Source: Periconia sp. R9002
Taxonomy: Eukaryota > Ascomycota > Dothideomycetes > Pleosporales > Periconiaceae
Assembly (NCBI GenBank): GCA_023627715.1
Contig: JAMAHW010000009.1
Coordinates: forward strand, 124,001 to 188,000
DNA: 64,000 bases
Direction: 5' to 3'
The position numbers and the translations under genes were made by a program. The notes below the pieces were generated by a model that was given only the letters and a program-made list of their open reading frames with translations, did not search any database and was not told the origin of the DNA. This document shows, one piece after another, positions 22,630 to 34,600 of the stretch (the first letter of the stretch is position 1; each line of letters begins with the position of its first letter).

Positions 22630-23851
22630 TTAGAAGAAAGCCCAGCTGAAGAAGGCGACGAAAATTGCGATTGACATTGGTAATGAAGAATTGACGTGGT
22701 GTGAGGCCCTGCTGGTGAGTGGAAAGGTCTCCTGTCCGGGTGTCTTGCCAGGGCCATTCTGGCTGAAGAAAAACGTCTGCGCGTCCTGGCCGTTGGGGGC
22801 TTTTGTTTGATCGGGGATCTGGCAGACCTTTGCCGGGTCGAGGGTCGGACATCTCTTTTTGAATTTGTCGTGCGGCGCAGTTTCAGACGAGTTGAAGTAC
22901 GATTTCACGTAGGAAACAGTCATCGCCGTATCCTCGTCTGGTGGCCCTGCGGACCACGAGGGGTTACCGTTGCTCCAGTGGTTCAATTGCAGATGACCGC
23001 CGACCGCGGGGACGTTCTCGGTCATTTCGGAGACGAATTTGCCATCGACGAAAAAAGCAACCCTGTCCGGCGTCCAGTCAAAGCGGTATTCATGGAACGC
23101 CTGGTCGGGCCTGAAATCGAGGTGTTGAACGCGGTAAGTAGAACTATTAGCTGCGTCGCGATTTTTCGCGGATTCGAGTGACTGCAATACGAGATTGACG
23201 GCACCCTGGGAGTTGTTGAATTCCCGGGAGAGAAACTCCATATCGATCTCTTGAGAATTGTTGAAAAACTGGGTAGGGATTAGTATTCTGTACGGTGAGG
23301 GTATCGGGTACATTGCATACGAAAAAGAAAGCACCGCAGGTTCCGGACTCGCCCAACTTCATTCCCACCCGAATGCTGCCGTAGAGGACGTCATCCCTGA
23401 CACTGGCTAATTCTGCGCTGCTCACAAAGCCGTGAGAATGGTCCCCGCGCACCCACAACCTCATACCGGCATCGCCCCCTTTTTCACTTTCCCCGGACCA
23501 GCTGTTTACATTCTTCAGCGGGTTGAGCTCTATGTTCTGAATTTCGAAATCTTTGCCATAGGGATTTGTGTCATCGATTCTGGAAACATTGAACTCTTGT
23601 GGTTTCCAGCCGAATTTTGTTACATTTTCGCCCTTGCTGTGTAAGAAGTCGTTCTCTTGGAGCTCTGTGAAGAGGCCGAATTGAGCGTCTGATGTCTTAT
23701 TGACCGAATAACCACATTCGCAATCGGCGTTGGCTAGGGAAGGGTCAGCGCAAAAGTTCTTGGTGAAAGTGTAGCAAGAGTTCTCACCTAAACGGGATAT
23801 GGCCACCACCAGCCATGGTATGGTGCCAATAGCATTACGGAATCCCCGCAT
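22630..23851 (-). CDS. GH16 family glycosidase/transglycosylase, GPI-type
   Basis: Three exons give 371 aa: 23788-23851, 23321-23733 and 22630-23268. Intron 1 (54 nt, GTGAGA donor, GCTGAC branch, CCCTAG acceptor) is in frame and stop-free. Splicing it joins a hydrophobic leader directly to ANADCECGY, giving a clean signal peptide and the CECGY start seen in fungal GH16 enzymes. Intron 2 (52 nt, GTATGC donor, TACTAAT branch) is phase 0. The catalytic motif EIDME lies at residues 166-170: the first Glu is the nucleophile and the last the acid/base of GH16. It is followed by HEYRFDWTPDRVAFFVDG, typical of the beta-jelly roll. The hydrophobic end SMSIAIFVAFF-type tail suggests a GPI signal. GH16 acts on beta-1,3/1,4-glucans or as wall transglycosylases; the substrate cannot be told. 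Confidence 0.88.
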
Positions 23852-25993
23852 GTTTTGGATATATTAGAAAAAACGAGTGACTATAATGGAGAGAAGGGTT
23901 TTGATGGCTATAACAAAGCAAGCCAAACCAAAAAGAACGATAGAAAGGGAGTGACAGCGTAGGAAGACGCGTGGCTATGTATGCAGCATTCAGAGGTGCG
24001 AAGGAAAGAGCAGGAGCAACGACAAGGCTTGGGAACAAGACACTTCTTCGCTTGGGATGTCTGGGGAAAGCCGGATTCGGACGGGACAGCGGTCCTGGCA
24101 AAGGAATGGCCAGTCACGCTTGGGCCTTTGGCCGAGTTGGTCTTGCCTGGCGATGGAAGGCAGGGACGGAGCTTCAACGAGAGGTAGGGCTTTGGTGATT
24201 CCGCGGCGGTGCCGAAATGACGCTTCAATGCGAGCAGGTGGATCCAGTCAAAATGCTTGTGTTGCGCCGTCTCTGAACTCTCCGCCTGTCACTGTTGGTT
24301 GCCGAACCAACGACTGCTGAAGGGGGAAAGGGGAGAAGGGGACAGACTTTGAGTGAAAGGTGCGACTTATCTCCTTCATGCAGTAACGTTATCAAAAGAT
24401 GCTCTATTGCCATTAGCCGGGGAATCGGTCGTGCGACACCCTCATTCATGCATCTGTTTTCATTCCCGTCGATTGTGATCCCCTGTGTTCCCAGGGCCCG
24501 ATGCAAGGACAACCCGGCCCCGCCCAGCGTCTGGGGAAGCCAGGATGCAAATTACTTCTCCATTGCTAAGTCATGTGAAGTTGACAAGAACAACAATGAC
24601 GTTGACTCGATAAAAAAAAACTAGTGCATTTGTAGTGGGCTCGGGCGTCTACAAAAACTACACTATTAACGGCAGAGGGTTGTTTTTGGTAGATCCTCTT
24701 TTTCGCTCGGGCGGAGAATATTGCTGACACTCGCTTGACCCCACCCCTGTGCTCATCACGCGACACGAAAAAGGAGAAACAAACCTGTCGACAAACAACA
24801 AAGTTCCAGCATTGATTGTCCCATTGTTCTTGAAAACCTAATCGTGAAAACCATGTTCCCGAGGCCTACCGATGATCCTTCTTAACATTGCGATCCCCAT
24901 CTCCACATGTACCACCCCTATCCTCTTTCCTCCCTCATCCCTTCCAACATCCAAAACAAGGCGCCGTTATAACCTACGTACATAAAAACAATCAGACGCC
25001 AGCCAACCGCCAGCTCCACCCATCTAATGGGCATTGCACGCCAATGTCTTGGGAAAGCACCAGTATTTACAATCCCATGTCAAAAGTCCAATACAGCCTT
25101 GGCCCGCCAAAATGATGCTAAATAAGCTAGCCAGGGATCGCTGCACTTGTAAGGGAAGGTTAGGGCCATTGTTTTCCTTCGTAATCCTCCCTAAGCAATG
25201 CAACGCTTCCAACCGTTGGTCTTGGGGCTCGGGGTCAATGCCTTTTTTCGCCGTGGTGAGGTGTCATTTATTGACTTGGCTGTCTCGTGGTTACATGGCT
25301 TCCTGGGTCGGCTTGTCGAGCGCTTTACGAGGCACAGTACATACCTCGACGACATAGTCGTGTCCACGAGAGACGTGAATGCCCTCGAAATCTTTCAAGT
25401 TGTAGTATAGTACATCAATGATAGCAAACAATCCCACCATTAAGCCTAAATATGTACACCGTTGAACCAAACGAACCCACGTGTTTCTTAAAAACACAAA
25501 GATAAATTCTTTTGACAATCAACCGAGCCGGCTTGACCAAGCGTTGTTTTTTTCGCTTGAGTGTTTCACCTGTCAACTGTCAAATTTAAAACAAGAAGGC
25601 AGGTAAGACCCACGCAAAACTATGTATTGTCTCTTATGGTCTCGTGAAATGTAACGTCCGTTGCTTCCTTTGGATTGCTTGGCTGTTCAATCGCCAACAT
25701 TGATCCTCTGGTGTATAATGTTGATCCATCCTGTTGATTCGTTCTGTGACAAATGGTAGGTATTGCGCGAATACTACATCTCGTTCCTCCCTTTTTCTTT
25801 AACCGATGATGCATTTATTACCTAAGCTGAGGTTCTGAACTTACTTCGGCGGTATGTGCTCTAGCTTTGTCAATAGGAAGAGAAAGATATCATCTGTATC
25901 AATCATCCATAGGTAATAGTGTAAATACCGCGAGTAACCATCACCACCATCCTTCTCTGAACCACCATACTCACGAAAGGTGGTGGTGGTGAA
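23852..25993. other. Intergenic, no gene supported
   Basis: GH16 promoter side followed by 2 kb without a convincing coding region. Frames up to 109 codons have no recognisable content. Confidence 0.5.
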
Positions 25994-27064
25994 TCAAGTC
26001 CCTCCAACTCCCAAAGTCCCGCGTAAAATAGCGCGAACACTCTTAAAATCCTCCACTGCTTCACACTCCTGAGGCGGATCGCTGTTACATCTACACCCCC
26101 CGATCCGCTTTCTCTCCTCCACCAAACCGTCCCCAACGACAACGACGTCAACGTCTCCCTTGAAACACCGCGGAAACGCAAAGTGGTACAAGGTACCGCA
26201 TTCCAGAAGAGCAGCAGTGCAGAACTCCAAGTGGACATGGAGGGGGAAGTAAAGGCCGTACTCGTCATCGCCGAAGACGAGCGAGAACGTTTCGAGGCTG
26301 GTGAACCGGTGCATCCACGCCGTCTTGGCGGCAAGACCCGTCGAAGGCTGTTCTTGCTTCGCGAGCGAGTTTTGGTGTTTGTGTTGTTCGGCTGTGAGTG
26401 ATTGATAGTCGAAGATGTACTGCAGCATGGTCACGTGGCGGGCTGCGAACCGCTGCGGGTTGAAATCAAAGTTGCTGCTGTGGCTCGCGCCGACTATGGG
26501 AAGCACAAGCTCCAGCTTGTGCACGCGATGGGCGAAAGGAGGGATGATTAGCTTCTTGTCGGTGCGGAGGTAGGGCGCTCGGAGTTGAAACACGTTGGTT
26601 TTGTAGTAGTGGTCCAGAAGGAGGTTGGTCCATTTTGAGCCCAGTGTCATGGTGATTGGCTTGGTCCAGTTAAGGTACTGTTTATGGGAGCTTCGGGTGA
26701 TGGGTATATCGGATATCATCGTGTCCTGCATGTATTCCAAAATTTGGAGGTAAAGCTCATCTGGGAGGTGTGGAATGGTTATGATTGACCTGGCGAGGCT
26801 CACTGGCGGGTCGTTTGAATTATGAAATTGATCCTCGCAGAGTATCGCTACCCTGGGTATCGACACAGGCACGGGGTGAACACTGGTAACGTCCTCGGCC
26901 AGGACGGACTCACAGGCAACTATTTGCGCACGTGCTGGCGGGTCGTTTATATTGATATTAATGGCTGAGTTGGAGAAGGGAGAAAAACCACATGCCCGGG
27001 CTATACCAGGTATGTACGTGCGGGCGAGATTTGTAAGCAGGGCGTAAATGCTTTCCATGATCAT
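25994..27064 (-). CDS. F-box-like domain protein, unknown function
   Basis: A single exon of 356 aa from the ATG at 27064 (MIMESIYALL; a second ATG follows two codons later). Residues about 95-110 carry IPHLPDELYLQILEYM, an F-box-like signature (LP-E---I--Y). The remainder matches the general layout of the fungal F-box-like families, with WTNLLLDHYYKTNVFQLRAPYLR and a stretch of alternating hydrophobic residues, but I see no motif giving a substrate. The last 50 residues (VDVVVVGDGLVEERKRIGG) differ in composition and may be poorly conserved. It is related in type, not obviously in sequence, to the F-box-like gene at 15.5-16.4 kb. Confidence 0.7.
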   Translation of the reverse strand: MIMESIYALLTNLARTYIPGIARACGFSPFSNSAINININDPPARAQIVACESVLAEDVTSVHPVPVSIPRVAILCEDQFHNSNDPPVSLARSIITIPHLPDELYLQILEYMQDTMISDIPITRSSHKQYLNWTKPITMTLGSKWTNLLLDHYYKTNVFQLRAPYLRTDKKLIIPPFAHRVHKLELVLPIVGASHSSNFDFNPQRFAARHVTMLQYIFDYQSLTAEQHKHQNSLAKQEQPSTGLAAKTAWMHRFTSLETFSLVFGDDEYGLYFPLHVHLEFCTAALLECGTLYHFAFPRCFKGDVDVVVVGDGLVEERKRIGGCRCNSDPPQECEAVEDFKSVRAILRGTLGVGGT

Positions 27065-28028
27065 TTATTGGAGCTCATTGGTAAGGAGATAATTAGGGGG
27101 GGACGAGAGAATGATTGATTCAGTGATGGAGCAGTACCATGGAATCATCATAGAATATATACGAGAAGCCCACGTGGTGCAGGCCATCACGAGATGCGAG
27201 CTATCCGCTCTCACACACGTGCACTCTTGTCATACCTGCGCGGTGAGCAGAAGTGGCAAAGAGGTCTCTGGCGGAAACGAATTCTTCAGATCATAAGCCC
27301 CTTATTGCCTCCGGAGTTCATTCCGCCAGAGGCAGGCGAGGGTTACTTAAATAGGTTGCACGACGTTCGAGCGGAGACACGAGCCTCACACACGTACACT
27401 CCCAACATGCGAGGATCATCATCAGAGTAAAAGCATATATATTTAACAAATGTATATGTAAAGAAGAAGACGAATCAGAAAAGGACCCAACAAAGTAGCA
27501 AAGATAACAACACAAAACACGCTTGCTAAATACTTTGATGGTTGGCTTGGTCCTGGGAAGCCTTCACCTTTGCCTAAAAGGGGTAAAAGCCCTTGATCCG
27601 TCAGAACGCCTCATCCGAGAACCAGAAGTGCTTGGAAAGAGGAAAGGCAACTAAGACAAGTAAGGTAATAAGAAGCGAGCCGTCCAATCCAATCCGAATC
27701 CGATCCGATACACATAGCCAACTGGGAACCCAAACAGGATTGTAAATAACCAAAGAAACGCCATATTGTCCAGGACATCATAATGAACAAGATCGTTTAA
27801 CGCGAGATACCAGCAAGCAGGTGTGAGATGGACTCGACATGCAACCACACAAGATGGGCGGCATCTGATCATAGCGTCTTCCGCGCGCATTTTGCGGATG
27901 TCAATGAGAAGCGTGAGGCGTGGAAGTGGTAGTGGGGTATCAGGTAATTTTTCGTAGAAATGTTTCAGGTTCACAAATCCGCACTCTCTGCTTTGAACCT
28001 TCGCTCGCCAAAAAACCAGAGAATTCAA
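27065..28028. other. Intergenic between F-box-like gene and RasGEF
   Basis: The right part is the RasGEF 3' UTR. A 125-codon minus-strand frame ends right at the RasGEF stop, but it lies in the presumed 3' UTR and shows no family resemblance. Confidence 0.5.
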
Positions 28029-31000
28029 TCATAGGAATCCCGACTCGGACAATAGTCTGTACATACTTGCATCAGCAAACTATTCCAGCATTCTTGTCGA
28101 TGGCTCAGAAAAATTTTGTTGCTACTGACCTGGCAATCTTTTCGTCTTCGCGCTCGCGCGGCTCCACTTGGAGACTGGTTTCGTACATTTCGTGCACGTC
28201 TCCTGCCGACTGCATGTTGGTGAGGATGTAATCCTGTAGCTCAGGCACCGGCTGGAGCGGGTATGGTGTACTCTGGTACTGCTGGATGTCACTGATGACT
28301 TCCGCAGTCTTCGCGCGTTTGGCGAAGTTGATGAGGTTGGTTTTCTTGATCAGTGACGGAATACCATCTTCGATAAAGGTGAGATCCGTCAGGTAGACAC
28401 CTAAGAATAACAAGGTTAGCTTGTGCCATCGAAGATTGCGTATTAGGGGATTAGTTACCGAAGAAGGGAATGCAAGGTGGGTTCGCTTTGTGGAGGGTGT
28501 CGCGGTAGTCCGCGAAGTTCTTGGTGCTCCCCATCAACTTTCGCATGTTCTCTAGTGTTGCCATCGAACGAGCATTCACTGCGCTCCATGTCCGGTTGAG
28601 ACGATGGATAGGCGCAGTGCCTAGCGCTGAGATGATGGATGTAAGTGTGGAGAAGTTGTTGAGTTGACGACATTTGTCTGCGACGTTGACGAAGTGCTTG
28701 ATGACGATCACTCGTCGCTTAACGTCCTGTTGTGTCAAGATCATCTGGGCGACCCAATTCGTCAATTGGTTAGAGTGAAGAATGAGCGCTTTGACATTGG
28801 CCGCGGGATCAGGTTCACCGGGCGCGAGCTTCTTCTGCCACGTCTTGTTGAGGCACTCAGTAGGCTTGATCTTGCCGTAAAGACGTGACTCGATAATAGT
28901 GAGTTGTCGTGCAAATTCTGTAGCGTCGATGTCCAAGAACTTAAGCTTCTTCATGTGTTTGGGTAAGATGGGTTGTGGGGTGTTTCCGTTCATGGTGAGA
29001 ACCATTCGCTTTGTGGGCATATCCGGGCCGCGAGAGCGCTGCTCCACTGAAGTCATCAGGGATGCGGCACTCGTAGTTGCGACGTGATCTTTAGCAAAGT
29101 TGTACACTCGTTGGATCAAGATTCGAGCTTCTTCATCGTTGCCTTCCATCCAATAGTTATCGAACCAATTCTTGAGGATGTTGACGACACGAATGCGAAT
29201 GAGCTTCTGCTTCTTGTCTACCCACATTTGGTAATCCTCTTTGGCCAGATTGTAGGGTGGTTGAATGCTCCATCGTTTGACAAGCATCTCGAAAAGCTCC
29301 GATGCGGTGGTGAAAGACTGATATGTCAGGAGGAACGTGTTGTTGAAAGCATAATCCAAACGATCGTGCCTGGTGAGTTGTTCTACCAGACCCTGTAAAG
29401 TACCACCGCGTAATTGCGGCGGGTTGACCTTGTGATCGTAGGAAATCTCTCCTTCATGGTCTAGCTTGAGGCATTCAGGAATTTCTTCCACGGGGGCAGC
29501 CTGAGGAATGACGGGAACCTCGCCGAAGAAATCTTGGATCTTCTTGCTGTTGATCGGTCGAGCGGGCTCAGGTTTATCTTCAAGACTCTGTCCCTCACTG
29601 TATGTGTGAGGTTGAGGCATGTCGCCTATTTTTGGTCTGGTGACAGACAGTCCTCTAGCTCGGGAACCGGGCACGTCACTGTCAGTTAACCTGCGCGAGT
29701 CACCTTGAACCTTTGTTTCGGGTGCTACAACGGCATCAGACAAATGCTGGAGGAGGCCATATTGCTGCACTACGCTGGTTTCGAGATCTCTAGAAACAGC
29801 ACGGCATGCGTTGATCCTGTCCTCCAGAGAATCCCCACGAATTTCTGCCCACTCGTCAGCCAGTGGTGCAGCAACACCCTGGCAGCAGATGACTAGTTCC
29901 GAAACCAAGTCGTAAACCTTTTGCTTCTGCACACTAAACTCCCCCAGCGATTGGCCTTGCAAAGTAGAGTTGAGCGCGGAGAGATTGATGGACTCAATGG
30001 TCGATATCCAGGGGCGACACACATCGAGCACTTTTCCAGCGGCATTGCAAACGCTGTCACCAATGATTTGGTGTCGGTGCGGTGTAACGATCTTGTCGCG
30101 GACGTATAGCTGCTCGTCCAGTCGTCGAATGCTCGAAACAATCAACCTCTTCAAATCCTCCAAACGTTCCAGAAGCCGGCCATCGAGTTTAACAGTTGGC
30201 TCAACCATTGGCTCATAGTCATCTTGGTCAATGAACGACATGGACGTGACTGAATCTCGCATATCCACACCGTTGTTTTGCCAGTTGCCGCCCACATTGC
30301 TGCCCAGTACGAAGCCGGGAACCAGACGTGGAAGGTCTTCTCCGCGCTGTTGCCTAGCTACCTCCACAAAACCGTATACTCCATTCAAAACACCATCTGC
30401 TTCCTTGAGACACTTGGAATAAGAATCTGGTGGAGGGAAGTCCGAGGCCGCAATGTGAGAAGAGAGAACCAGCTTCGAAAACCTTGACATGGTCTCCCGG
30501 AAATGAGGATAGAGGGCTTTGTTCGTGGAGATGATGGATGGATTACCAGAGTGATTATCAGTCGTCCCTGAGCCGGCAGCCAATAATAGTCGCAGATGGT
30601 CCGAAATATCTTCTGCTCGTTTGACAAATTCGGCACGATCACTGTTGTTGATCGCTTGCCGATAGCGCTCAACGGACCTCCGCATATCCTCGACCATACG
30701 GTTCCATGTAAGTGGAATAGGGTTGATTTCGTGATAAAATTTTCGCGAAGCGGCCGCCGTGGCAGGTACTCCGCCCCCAGATCCGTTCGAGAATGATGTG
30801 GCAGTTGTTCCTAGAGCGGGCATATTTGCGACCGAGAAGCTGGTACCATTGGTCTCGTTGGATCGAGCAAAGGAAGAGGCTGCATTCATTGAGTCCATAG
30901 AAGTTGCGGGCGATACACCATCAGAGAGCCTTTGCCGGCCGTTCTGAACCATGTCAGCGTTGAAATTGAATGGTAGACTTGCACTACTTACCAAAGAACC

Positions 31001-31683
31001 ACGCGAGCCGGACATCCCAGGACCTTCGAAATCTGAAGTAGAGGTCTCATCGTCCGTGTCGTCCACATTATAGCTCGAGGCCATCAATTCCGGCGGTGGG
31101 CGCGACGATGTGGGGATGAACACATGGACGCGTTCCTTGGGACCATTTTCGTTTGGGGTGGGAGTCTCCAGGGGTAGTTCCATTGTGCTAACACCAGTCA
31201 AGGTATTGAAGTAGAATAGCCTGCCGTCCGATGTTGCTTGTGGTATCCAGAACGCAGCCTCTTCATCGCGAGTGGGCTCAGTTCTCTCGATGGGCAATAT
31301 TGTGTCGTTGCCATTCATAGATTCAGTGTCCGAGTTGGTATAGTCGGTTCCCCCCAGCGACTCTCTGTCCTGCTCGTCCAGAGCGGTTCCATTGGTATCC
31401 TCTACTTCATCTACACCGCCAGTTACGACGGCGCAATAGTTGGAAGGGAACCATCCGCGGCATCCTTGATTTAGTCAGTACTTTAAAGTCCAAAAAGTAA
31501 GCAAACGGGCCTGTGCATACCATTTATAACCCCATCCCACCATCCAGATTCCAGTTGGTTGATTACCTGGATGATGTCGCCTTGGTGAAAACTCAAGCTT
31601 GTGCGATCATCGGCCTCGTAGTCATACAGAGCCCTGACGTACATTGTCCCTGGTGGCGGGGCGGTTCCGTTGAAGCCGTTCAT
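28029..31683 (-). CDS. CDC25: Cdc25-type Ras guanine-nucleotide exchange factor (SH3-WW-RasGEF)
   Basis: Four main exons: 31521-31683, 28459-31464, 28130-28400 and 28029-28056, giving 1155 aa. The last 28-nt exon restores the family ending EKIARLLSESGFL. Domains in order: SH3 at about 14-70 (ALYDYEADDRTSLSF, GWFPSNY); a WW-like segment at about 125-153 whose second Trp is Met; a long linker; RasGEF_N at about 735-870 (GTLQGLVEQLTRHD); and catalytic RasGEF at about 895-1150 (IHRLNRTW and PFFGVYLTDLTFIEDG). Such proteins load Ras with GTP and so feed cAMP/PKA or MAPK signalling. A further 48-nt in-frame, stop-free intron is likely at 30944-30991 (GTAAGT donor, GCTGAC branch, CAG acceptor), which would give 1139 aa. 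A CAG acceptor just before the start ATG hints at a 5' UTR or upstream intron, so the N-terminus is less sure. Confidence 0.92.
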
Positions 31684-34600
31684 TCTGAAAGGTGGCCGTG
31701 GCGCGCCTGACGTGAATCGGCGCGATTTCTGTGCGTTTCGCTATGGGCGAGGAAGTAGCTGTTACTTGCTCGATGGTGCGTGAAGTCGTGAGAGGCAATG
31801 CGTGTTATTTGGTCGGGAAAGGTGGTGGAGGTATGTGCTATGGTCGTTATGGTCGTTGCTGCCGTCGTGGTAGTTGTTGTTATTTTGGGGCTTGGTGGAG
31901 CAATAGGGAGAGTGAGCTGAACGGGCACCGCCGGCGCTTCGTGACAAGTCAGGGTGCTCACATTCGCGGCGAGGCGTGGTGCAACTAGGGCGTCGACACG
32001 ATGTGGTATACAGAGAGGCAGGAGTTCAGCGAGAGTGAATGAAGGAGAAGACAGCGGCCGTGTCGAAGGATGGAGTTGAGGGGGTGCTGGTTGAGACGAG
32101 TCCGTAGTGGCAGGGTTTGAACAACGGCAGGCTGGGTCAGTGTTAAGGGCCACCCTCAGGAAACAACAAGTATCATCTTGATGGTCTGCGATTGGTTTGG
32201 CGGATACGTTAGCGAGGCCTTGGCGCCGCCTCTAGCCCGATCGCCGCGGGGCTTTGCCGTTTTGGATGAAACTTACAGCATCCATAACATTTGTAAGAGG
32301 ATCATGCGATTCGGATGGGTGGTGGATAGCATCCCGCCCCCTCAGCAAAGCCAGTGAGGCCGGCGAATGGCTCTCGAAGAATACGAAGTCCGTGACCCCC
32401 TGTACTCTCCCTACCAACCATCTACTTCTATATATGTTACACGCAGCTGCCTGTCGGCCTCCGAAGACGTGATCACACAGCAATACTCCCACCCTCCATC
32501 AAGGACAGCTGCCTTCTTCTGCCTTTTCAAATGACTGCGCAAGAGAAAGAAAAGAAAGGAAAAACTCGGTGGGAACCCGGAGGCCTGCTGTCAACAAAGT
32601 TGTCGCCGATCGGATGAGGGCCCGCCGCTTACCACGGAAAGGCAGGCGGCGTCCAACCCCCACCACATTACCTGGATTTAGGCCTACTTGGTCTTACCTT
32701 GCTTGTTACTTGGCCTACCTAACTAGTTGGGTCCTGTCCAACGCGGTTGCAGAAGGCGGTCAAATGCATGCACCCACTCACCTACCCACCCTACAGTACA
32801 GGACATGTACAAGTATGTATGCAGCACAGCAGGCGGGTTCCCCATCTTTGTTCTTCGCAAAACAAAGGCCATCCATGTACAATTCCACCCATCTGCACGG
32901 TACCACATGACGACAACAGTTCGCCAAGGGCCTGGATACACACCTCCCTCCTACCTACCTAGGTGCATCTATATATGCACAGTGCCTGTCCATCACGCAA
33001 ATGGAAATGGCAATAAGAAAAAATACATCAACGAAACTAAAACAATTCACCAAAGAAGGATAGGCCAAGTCAAACGACAAAAGATGGGTTGGGAATCCCA
33101 TGTTTCCAAGGGGTGTAGCCTCTCGCGTGGAAGCGGATAGTGGCTCTCCAGCGGTTTTGAGCATAGGGCCGTCGTAACTAACTCCCCTTTGTACGGTCTA
33201 GACGAAGCCATTTGCGTCGCGACTCGCAACAAACCACAGCCTACCACCTTTACAAACTCAGCATCTCTCGTTACTGCTGTGGGGAAAATAGCTGACCTCG
33301 CAAGGCTGCGACGGCATGCGATATCCTGTAGAGGGGGGGAAAAGCCATGTTGTTCATACAGACGGACAGATCGCTAGTGGCCTGTAAAATCCCCACGTCA
33401 TGGCAAGTTGAAACAATCTCTTCCTACATGAGGCGCGCGAGGGTTCGCTTTTAACTTTGCCTCCTGTCGCAGTGCGTGGCATATCAAAAACAGCTTGCGT
33501 TTAAAATGGGATATAATCTGGCCCAGTAACCACTTCAACGGGGAGGGATGGATGGAAATAGGTAGCATGAACTTCTAGTTTGCGGCTTCGCCCTGACCAA
33601 CTCCTGCCATAGGCGTCCACGGCTTGCGCTCGAATTTGCTCTCGTACCGATGCTGCGACGTACCACGGGCGATGGGCGATGACTTTGGGTGGGGTGATAT
33701 CCCACATGCCTTATTGTTCATGTATCTGTGTCACTCCAGTATAGACAAGCATCGCTTTTCGGCGACTTTCCATCCCACACGGTGTATTGCAGCAGGCGGC
33801 TCAGATAGGCTTCAAAGCATAAGCTACATCTGCACTTCAGGAGGAGACTGCTTCGAGGGACGTTGTTCGCGCTGTTCCCATGGAATGCAGTGGCGCCTAG
33901 AAAAGTAAGAACCACGGGCTTGAAGTTGTTGTAAACATGGCGCAGAGCAGACATGCCGAATTCCACGTCCATGGAAAGCGTAAGAGCGCCGGACCACTTC
34001 CCGCACACGAGCCACAAGGTGAAACTGAGCCTTTGCGTGCTGGGACGGGGGTGCTGACTCGAGGGGTATTGCCCCTCCTTTTCCATGTGAGAGGGAGGGG
34101 CGCGCGAAGGTGGATACTGCGCTGGCTGTGTCGTGCTGTTCATCGTCTCATGGCTCGGAATGAGGCATGAACAGACGCGCTTGACGATGCGCTCCGTGGT
34201 AATGGATGGTGACCATTGACAGTGACAATGGTTGACTACCTAGGTACCGAAGACACGAGGTTGCTGGCAGAGCCGCTTGACCGAGGTGGGATTTAGGTGC
34301 AGGGAAAAGGAGAGCTGGCCATGTCATGGCAGGAAGGATGGCATCTCATTTTCCAGATCCCGGGATGTGGCGGGGCATAGCAGCGGACAAGGCAAATTAC
34401 ATGCGAGCGAGCAACCAGGATGCAGGAACCTTTCTGGAAGAATGCCAGCCGTGGGTGGTAATTTGCTTTGTTGCAACACTGTTGGACAGCGTGCTTACAG
34501 CTCAGGACAGGCCCTAGTAGGGAGTGGGGAAAGAAATGGTCCTGGGCGTCGGCTGGAGAGCATGATGCTCTCGAGCAGTGAGCGGGCGCGAGGATGAGCT

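Noticed and set aside
27651..28028. 125-codon frame directly after the RasGEF stop
   Set aside because: Lies in the expected 3' UTR. The family ending SESGFL shows the protein stops at 28029.
33718..34143. 141-codon minus-strand frame
   Set aside because: Has an ATG but no recognisable domain, no signal peptide and no splice extension; not enough to call a gene.
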